A stretch of 39,915 bases of DNA, taken from the NCBI GenBank assembly GCA_031261785.1, contig JAISIZ010000067.1, positions 1-39,915 of the forward strand, written 5' to 3'. The notes below the pieces were generated by a model that saw only the letters and a list, made by a program, of their open reading frames with translations, was not told the DNA's origin and did no database searches. Numbering within the stretch: the stretch's first letter is position 1; each line of letters opens with the position of its first letter. The stretch comes from Mediterranea sp. (in: CFB group bacteria) (lineage in GTDB: Bacteria; Bacteroidota; Bacteroidia; Bacteroidales; Bacteroidaceae). Below are positions 35,732 to 39,915 of the stretch, in pieces. A program made the translations under genes and the position numbers.

Positions 35732-36313
35732 TCAGAATCTATATCCCGCGCTCAGGCGGATGTTGCGATAATGAAATGAGCCATCCCTATAGGCATGCGA
35801 TAATCCGTGCTGGAACGAGAATATACCATAAAACCTCTTCACCTGAAGCCCGACCTGAAATTGAGTGCCCATGTCGAAACGATTAAAATCGTCGAAAGGA
35901 GATTTATCCGTATCTAATGATGCGTCATAATACTTGTATTTCTCATTTCCCGCAAGACTATATCGAAAATAAAGCCCCCCTCCCACAAGAAGATTCATGG
36001 TCTCAGATATTTTCGGTCTAAGAGACAAATTCACAGGCAGCTCAAGCGCAAAGAAGCGAACCTTTCCACTTTTTACGGAGAAACCGTTATCTTTAGAGCT
36101 ATATCCGAAATAGACTAATTGAAGTTCCGGCTCCAGAAACCACCTGCGCGATAATCGAAGATCGTACGTCCCCCCAACCTGAGCCGATACCATTGAATTT
36201 TCGCTTCCATCCATCGACGAAAGTCCCGTCCCCACTTTCACTCCCCATTGGGCGTGCAACGCGCACGGCAGTGAAAATAAAACTGTGAATAAGATAATAA
36301 CGCGATTCTTCAT
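35732..36313 (-). CDS. Outer-membrane beta-barrel protein, paralog 2
   Basis: 193 residues. The signal peptide spans 1-22 (ending ALHAQ), then a small porin-like barrel of OmpX/PorT-like size with GTYDLRLSRRWFLEPELQLVY and LELPVNLSLRPKISETMNLLVGGGLYFRYSL-type strands, ending GYRF with terminal Phe. It is a tandem duplicate of the gene at 36350: same length, near-identical first 38 residues, and the same motifs in order, with clear divergence in the middle. No ligand can be inferred. It is AT-richer than the housekeeping genes of the window. Gaps are 36 bp upstream and 68 bp downstream. Confidence 0.82.
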   Translation of the reverse strand: MKNRVIILFTVLFSLPCALHAQWGVKVGTGLSSMDGSENSMVSAQVGGTYDLRLSRRWFLEPELQLVYFGYSSKDNGFSVKSGKVRFFALELPVNLSLRPKISETMNLLVGGGLYFRYSLAGNEKYKYYDASLDTDKSPFDDFNRFDMGTQFQVGLQVKRFYGIFSFQHGLSHAYRDGSFHYRNIRLSAGYRF

Positions 36314-36349
36314 ATCGATTTAATTTTTTTGATTTGCGACAAAGAGTAT

Positions 36350-36931
36350 TTAAAAACGGTATCCGAAGTTCAGGCGGATGGCACGGTGATAAACTCTTGC
36401 GCCATCGCCAAAAACAGTTTCGGTCTGGAACAGCAACAAGCCATAATACTTTCTCACCTGGAGACCAAATCCGAGCTGGATGCCATGATCATACCGATCA
36501 AAGCTGTCGAAAGTCGAGCCGTCTTCGTCGAAAGAAGAATCGTAATAATGAATCTTCTGATGTCCCCAAAGGGCGTATCGGAAATAAACCCCGCCCTCCA
36601 CGAGAAGATTCGTCGTCGCTGACAGCTTCGGCCGAAACGATAGATTCACCGGCAATTCGAGAGAGAGGAAACGCAACTGCCCGTCGCGAATACTCCATCC
36701 ATCGTCTTTCTGGTCCGAACCGTTGTAAACCAGCAGAAGTTCGGGAATCAGGAACCATTTTCGGGACAACTGCGCTTCTACCGTCCCGCCAACTTGCATA
36801 GAAACCACGGGCTTGAACTTACCAAAATCCATCGACGAAAGCCCCGTCCCCACTTTCACTCCCCATTGGGCGTGCAATGCGCACGGCAGCGAAAGCAGGA
36901 AAATGATAAAGATGATTATGCGATTCTTCAT
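36350..36931 (-). CDS. Outer-membrane beta-barrel protein, paralog 1
   Basis: 193 residues, start at 36931 (MKNRIIIFIIFLLSLP...) chosen by alignment with its tandem paralog at 35732-36313. The signal peptide ends ALHAQ, followed by the shared block WGVKVGTGLSSMD. Barrel strands include GGTVEAQLSRKWFLIPELLL and LELPVNLSFRPKLSATTNLL, and the end is GYRF with terminal Phe. It starts 5 bp after the stop of the lipoprotein gene, so translation of the two is probably coupled and any on/off switching of that gene could be polar on this one. Confidence 0.82.
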   Translation of the reverse strand: MKNRIIIFIIFLLSLPCALHAQWGVKVGTGLSSMDFGKFKPVVSMQVGGTVEAQLSRKWFLIPELLLVYNGSDQKDDGWSIRDGQLRFLSLELPVNLSFRPKLSATTNLLVEGGVYFRYALWGHQKIHYYDSSFDEDGSTFDSFDRYDHGIQLGFGLQVRKYYGLLLFQTETVFGDGARVYHRAIRLNFGYRF

Positions 36932-36936
36932 ACAGC

Positions 36937-38433
36937 TCAATCTTCTTTATATTTCATTATCTTCATTCCTCTCCAATCGTTAGTGAACCGTGCGCAAACA
37001 AAGATTTCTCCACTGACAATCTCCGTCTTTTTACTCTTATCGAATAGAGCATCTGCAATGGTCTTAAAATATGGCGCAGGACTTGAATAATTGCTTTGGT
37101 TTATGCTATTTACGAAGAATCCTGTCTGACTATTATAACCAATCACGAAGGTCATCCAACCATTAGCAAATACATGAGTATATTTCTTTTCATTAAACTT
37201 AATCGTAGTATGAGGCTTAGGGAAGTAATATAGGTCAGTTTGAGTCGCTACAATAAACGCTTCCGCCTCCTCCCAATTCATTTCGGGCCTTTCGCTTTTC
37301 AACCAGGATTTTATGGCTTTGCTGCCTTCCGCGATGGCCTTCTCCCAAAAATTTGGCTTATAATCGGGCATGGCAAGTGTCGCCACATTCACCCTTTGGC
37401 CTCCTATTTCCATATATTGAGGAGGATAATACGCTAAATTACTCAATGTTTTCATACCATCTCGATAATAAGTAGGCGCCTTCTTCTTCAGCACAATATT
37501 CGTCCATCCCACTCTCAGCTCATCGCTTGCTGTCTTGCTCCATCCAATCAAGTTTTTCTTGTCTGTCCACCCTTGCACGCCGCTCTCGTAATATACACCA
37601 TAGTCGTAGAAGTAAAAAGATCCTTTTACTCTTCGCTTATTGCTGAATTTGACGGTGTATTCATTGGTGGAACCAAATATACTTTCAAAAAAGCCTGATA
37701 TCACACCATTGCTTTCCGAATTGAAAACAGGGAACGTACTCATATCCGGTTCAGGAATAGTTGGCGCTGTAGAAGTACTACTACTTCCAGTATTGTAATT
37801 AATGGGCAGCCCCGTATCGGCATCTAAAGCGATAGGGAGTTCGTCGTCGTCAGAGACATTGTCGTACGTAAATCCCTCAATTTCATCATATACAGCTTTG
37901 TCGCCAAAGGTGTCATACAACAAGACACCATCCGAGATTTGGTAGAATCTATCTTCAATCAGGTTTTCCTCTTCCTCTTTTATGGAGTCTGTGTCGAGGC
38001 CGATCGCTATTCGTAGTTCCGCTTCGGACGTGATGGGACAGATGTAAGTTCCCTCCGGGGTGATTTTCACGATATTACCCGCAACCTCGAGCTCTCCTTC
38101 GGGAGTTAGCAATGCGGCGAATTTCTCGTTTGGCACGAGACTGTCGTAACCCAATTTCTCGTAATAGGTAAGGGCAGTGTCCAGTTCCAAGGGCCTATCT
38201 GTTCGCGTCACAGGGGCTTTGCTCAAGAGGCTCACGAATTTCCGCCCACTCCTCGTCAATGGAACATTTCCATTTTTGATAGCCATTTCCAAAGCTGATG
38301 GATCGGCGAAACTTAGTCGATCAAAAGCTCCTTCTTTCGTCATTGGTACTTGATTGTCCGCTTCAAAGTCAACCATCGGATCGGAGCACGCCAAGAATAG
38401 CACACTCATACATACATACATACATACATACAT
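36937..38433 (-). CDS. Surface lipoprotein of unknown function with repeat-encoded signal peptide
   Basis: I do not recognise the family. The current frame gives 498 residues starting with an ATG inside a (TATG)n repeat. The first 15 residues are Met/Tyr/Val/Cys from the repeat plus SVLFLAC, a good lipobox, followed by SDPMVDFEADN, so it should be lipidated. The mature part is acidic and soluble, with no membrane segment. A Ser/Thr-rich linker lies near residue 220 (NTGSSSTSTAPTIPEP), and the second half is rich in Tyr/Trp/Lys. A better start exists at 38455 (ATGAGAAAAAACAATTTAG, reading MRKNNLV), with the basic n-region expected of a lipoprotein signal. With seven repeat units it is out of frame, while six or nine would join it. 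It heads a likely operon with three barrel-type genes and is lower in GC than most of the window. Confidence 0.8.
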   Translation of the reverse strand: MYVCMYVCMSVLFLACSDPMVDFEADNQVPMTKEGAFDRLSFADPSALEMAIKNGNVPLTRSGRKFVSLLSKAPVTRTDRPLELDTALTYYEKLGYDSLVPNEKFAALLTPEGELEVAGNIVKITPEGTYICPITSEAELRIAIGLDTDSIKEEEENLIEDRFYQISDGVLLYDTFGDKAVYDEIEGFTYDNVSDDDELPIALDADTGLPINYNTGSSSTSTAPTIPEPDMSTFPVFNSESNGVISGFFESIFGSTNEYTVKFSNKRRVKGSFYFYDYGVYYESGVQGWTDKKNLIGWSKTASDELRVGWTNIVLKKKAPTYYRDGMKTLSNLAYYPPQYMEIGGQRVNVATLAMPDYKPNFWEKAIAEGSKAIKSWLKSERPEMNWEEAEAFIVATQTDLYYFPKPHTTIKFNEKKYTHVFANGWMTFVIGYNSQTGFFVNSINQSNYSSPAPYFKTIADALFDKSKKTEIVSGEIFVCARFTNDWRGMKIMKYKED

Positions 38434-38436
38434 ACA
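38407..38436 (-). repeat. (TATG)7 simple-sequence repeat in lipoprotein leader
   Basis: On the plus strand CATA is repeated seven times (38407-38434) plus CA. In the coding direction this is TG(TATG)7. The upstream ATG at 38455-38453 reads through it: seven units lead to a stop after 28 codons, eight to a stop directly after the repeat, and six or nine to the full lipoprotein frame. An in-frame TAG directly precedes the repeat in the current long frame. Confidence 0.93.
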
Positions 38437-38548
38437 CTAAATTGTTTTTTCTCATAATTACGTTTATTAAAATGTTTATACTATAGGAATAAAATATAAA
38501 TAAATACTCTTAGATCTATATCTCGCTCTATCACAAAAGATTCCGCGG

Positions 38549-38556
38549 CAAAGATA
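38549..38556 (-). promoter_or_regulatory. Putative -7 box (TATCTTTG) for the lipoprotein-barrel operon
   Basis: Exact TAnnTTTG match on the minus strand, about 93 bp upstream of the ATG at 38455 and 115 bp upstream of the ATG at 38433. The -33 box is unclear. The AT-rich leader between holds no other ORF. Its position supports 38455 as the natural start. Confidence 0.5.
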
Positions 38557-38745
38557 GGCATATATCTTGCACAACGTATTTTCTCGCTATTTTTTAATAT
38601 ACATTATGATTTTCAGTTTAAAACTATTCCTTATTCATGAGATGAAGGCGCGCCGGGAATATTCTGTGTTTGTCTTGTGCCATCTTTATAAAGCCGTACA
38701 CTCGCGAGATACTGGAATCGGCGGCCTTTCGCACCTCCGCGAAAA

Positions 38746-38990
38746 CCTCACGCTGGCGGCACGGAACCCTCGCGCCGCCGCGAAACACCCATGCCGCGAA
38801 CAGGGATGATTATCGCCACCGCGAACCCCTCGCGTTGGCGGCATGGACACTTCGCGCCACCGCGGAAAGCCTATGCCGCGAGCAGGGACGATTGTTGCCA
38901 CCGCGAAAAGCCCGCGCACGCCGCATGGAGAGTTCGCGCCGCCGCGATGGCTCCCCGCACGCCGCACGGGATCCGTGCGATACGGAGATC
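38746..38990. repeat. 82-bp tandem repeat, about three copies
   Basis: Copies start at about 38746, 38828 and 38910. Each contains CGCGTTGGCGGCATGGA-like, TTCGCGCCRCCGCGRAA-like and ATGCCGCGARCAGGGA-like words. Copy 3 decays after about 38950. No convincing protein is encoded: open frames on both strands are Arg/Ala-rich and read the repeat. The region from 38460 to 38740 otherwise holds only the operon promoter and AT-rich sequence. Confidence 0.8.
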
Positions 38991-38999
38991 CTCCCGCAA

Positions 39000-39328
39000 G
39001 GATGTCTCGTGGATGTGCTACCTCACGCACGACCCCTAAGGACACGGCGCCGCCCTCTACACTGCCTTTGAAGTTGCAGAGGAGACGACACAGTATAAAC
39101 ACAGGCTTTCACTGGTGTCTCTACGTTATGGTCCAAAATAGGGTGGCGTGGTGGCGCAAGCTGAGAAAGTCGCGACCTTGTGTCTTGTATGTATGCGGGA
39201 AGAAGGAGAGTTCCGGCACTATCCGTGTCGTCGTGGGCGAATCTTCGCTGATCCGCAAAGTTCTCACGCGCCGAATGGAGGTTTCGCGAGGCCGACAAAT
39301 TTCAACCACGGATTCGCGAGGAACGAGA
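39000..39328. other. Gene-free stretch
   Basis: I see no supported gene here. Open frames on both strands are short and of poor composition. CGCGAG/CCGCGA words continue from the neighbouring repeats near 39280-39320. The stretch may be a decayed repeat or remnant. Confidence 0.5.
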
Positions 39329-39510
39329 AGCCCGGGCTTTTGTAATCACATTTCGCGGATGAAGAAAAAAGCCCGAACTTTTGTAATCACATTTCGCGGA
39401 TGGAGAAAAAAGCCCGAGCTTTTGTAATCACATTTCGGGAATGGAGAAAAAAGCCCGAGCTTTTGTAATCAGATTTCGGGAATGGAGAAAAAAGCCCGGG
39501 CTTCTCGTTT
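39329..39510. repeat. 41-bp tandem repeat with palindrome AAGCCCGGGCTT, about 4.4 copies
   Basis: CCCG occurs at 39331, 39372, 39413, 39454 and 39495, an exact 41-bp period. The unit reads AGCCCGRGCTTTTGTAATCA followed by a TTTCG-rich half ending GGAGAAAAA. Every unit carries a perfect or near-perfect AAGCCCGGGCTT palindrome. The last copy leads into TTCTCGTTTCATGCGGATT, matching the flank of the related hairpin at 14414-14478. There are no variable spacers, so it is not a CRISPR array. Confidence 0.92.
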
Positions 39511-39796
39511 CATGCGGATTTGCATAAAGCTTTCGCGTCTCCGGATAGGTTCTTGCATGACACCTTTTTGGGCTTGCTCACGATTGTTGACACCGTACGA
39601 GCCGTGCGGAAAGAGTTTCCATGGGTTGGAAGTCTCTTTTATTTTATCCGTAAGCATCCACCTAAGCGCGTCACCCCAAACGGTAGGTGCGCTATGACCG
39701 CTAATCACGTCGCCGACTTCTTTCTCTACATGTGGAAAGAGGTGTGGAGGCGTATTCAGAGAGGTGAAAAATAGGCTAATCAATGCGGTGAAAACG
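39511..39796. other. Unassigned stretch with small open frames on both strands
   Basis: The composition here looks less repetitive. A minus-strand frame at 39469-39783 (104 codons) and a plus-strand frame ending at 39774 (ending KEVWRRIQRGEK) overlap. I cannot recognise a family in either, and no promoter box stands out. The minus frame continues into the 41-bp repeats at its C-terminal end, which argues against a real protein. It may be a decayed gene or part of a larger dispersed repeat that includes the 41-bp array. Confidence 0.3.
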
Positions 39797-39915
39797 TTAT
39801 ACCTCGTGCGGGGTAATTTTGTGCAATGATTTTTTAGACGCTGATGACACGGATGACACGGATTTATATATTTTAGATCCGTGTCATCCGTGTCATCAGC
39901 GTCTAATGAGTTTCG
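39797..39915. repeat. Right copy of 119-bp terminal inverted repeat
   Basis: Exact reverse complement of bases 1-119, including the 29-bp stem hairpin (here 39835-39905). Identity ends sharply at 39797. Confidence 0.9.

Noticed and set aside
39329..39510. CRISPR array
   Set aside because: The repeats are directly contiguous 41-bp units with no unique spacers and a palindromic core, and no cas genes are present.
39469..39783. Small protein gene of 104 codons on the minus strand
   Set aside because: It ends inside the 41-bp repeat array, overlaps an open plus-strand frame, has no promoter and no family I recognise. It is kept only as part of an unassigned stretch.

Overview
The window looks like chromosomal DNA from a Bacteroidales bacterium. 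Supporting signs are promoters of the Bacteroidetes type (TTTG, about 20 bp, TAnnTTTG or TAnnTTcG), a lack of obvious Shine-Dalgarno sequences, family-restricted genes (DUF5687 permease, BT_3928-type DoxX protein, DUF4105 protein) and the neighbourhood BT_3928-tpiA-SPOR-folE. Base composition is fairly GC-rich except for an AT-richer stretch at about 35.7-38.6 kb. A GC-rich Tannerella-like species is my best guess, from memory only.

Layout. 0.2-3.2 kb: S41 protease and PfkB sugar/nucleoside kinase, then two identical tRNA-Asn genes. 3.2-6.8 kb: a compact operon of DUF5687 permease, ABC ATPase, zinc-ribbon/FHA protein and PP2C phosphatase. 7.0-11.7 kb: M16 protease, kdsA and a diacylglycerol-kinase-type lipid kinase. 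12.3-14.4 kb: a lone GH89 alpha-N-acetylglucosaminidase. 14.5-20.7 kb: secA, an alkaline-phosphatase-superfamily protein with altered metal-site motifs, and a DUF4105 membrane protein. 20.8-21.3 kb: an XRE/HipB-like regulator followed by what looks like the collapsed remains of hipA. 21.4-23.4 kb: dnaG, converging on folE-SPOR-tpiA-BT_3928 (23.4-26.8 kb). 27-28.3 kb: ndk and an M23/LysM protein. 28.6-33.9 kb: exbB-exbD-tonB-DJ1-ispD-recG on one strand. 34.1-34.9 kb: nadK, divergent from exbB. 35.0-38.5 kb: a lipoprotein gene with a tetranucleotide repeat in its signal peptide, followed by two tandem paralogous outer-membrane barrel genes and a third barrel-like gene. 38.6-39.9 kb: essentially gene-free, made largely of tandem repeats.

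Most genes are housekeeping: secretion, replication and repair, energised outer-membrane transport, and folate, isoprenoid, KDO and NAD(P) metabolism. The unusual parts are: (1) the (TATG)n tract in the lipoprotein leader, where the copy number in this assembly puts the best upstream start out of frame, suggesting a phase-variable surface operon; (2) families of short intergenic repeats sitting directly at gene 3' ends and in several cases supplying the stop codon; (3) the hipA remnant; (4) a 41-bp repeat family shared by two distant loci; (5) perfect 119-bp inverted repeats at the two extreme ends of the window. The last probably means that the contig ends in a dispersed hairpin repeat, not that the window is a mobile element.
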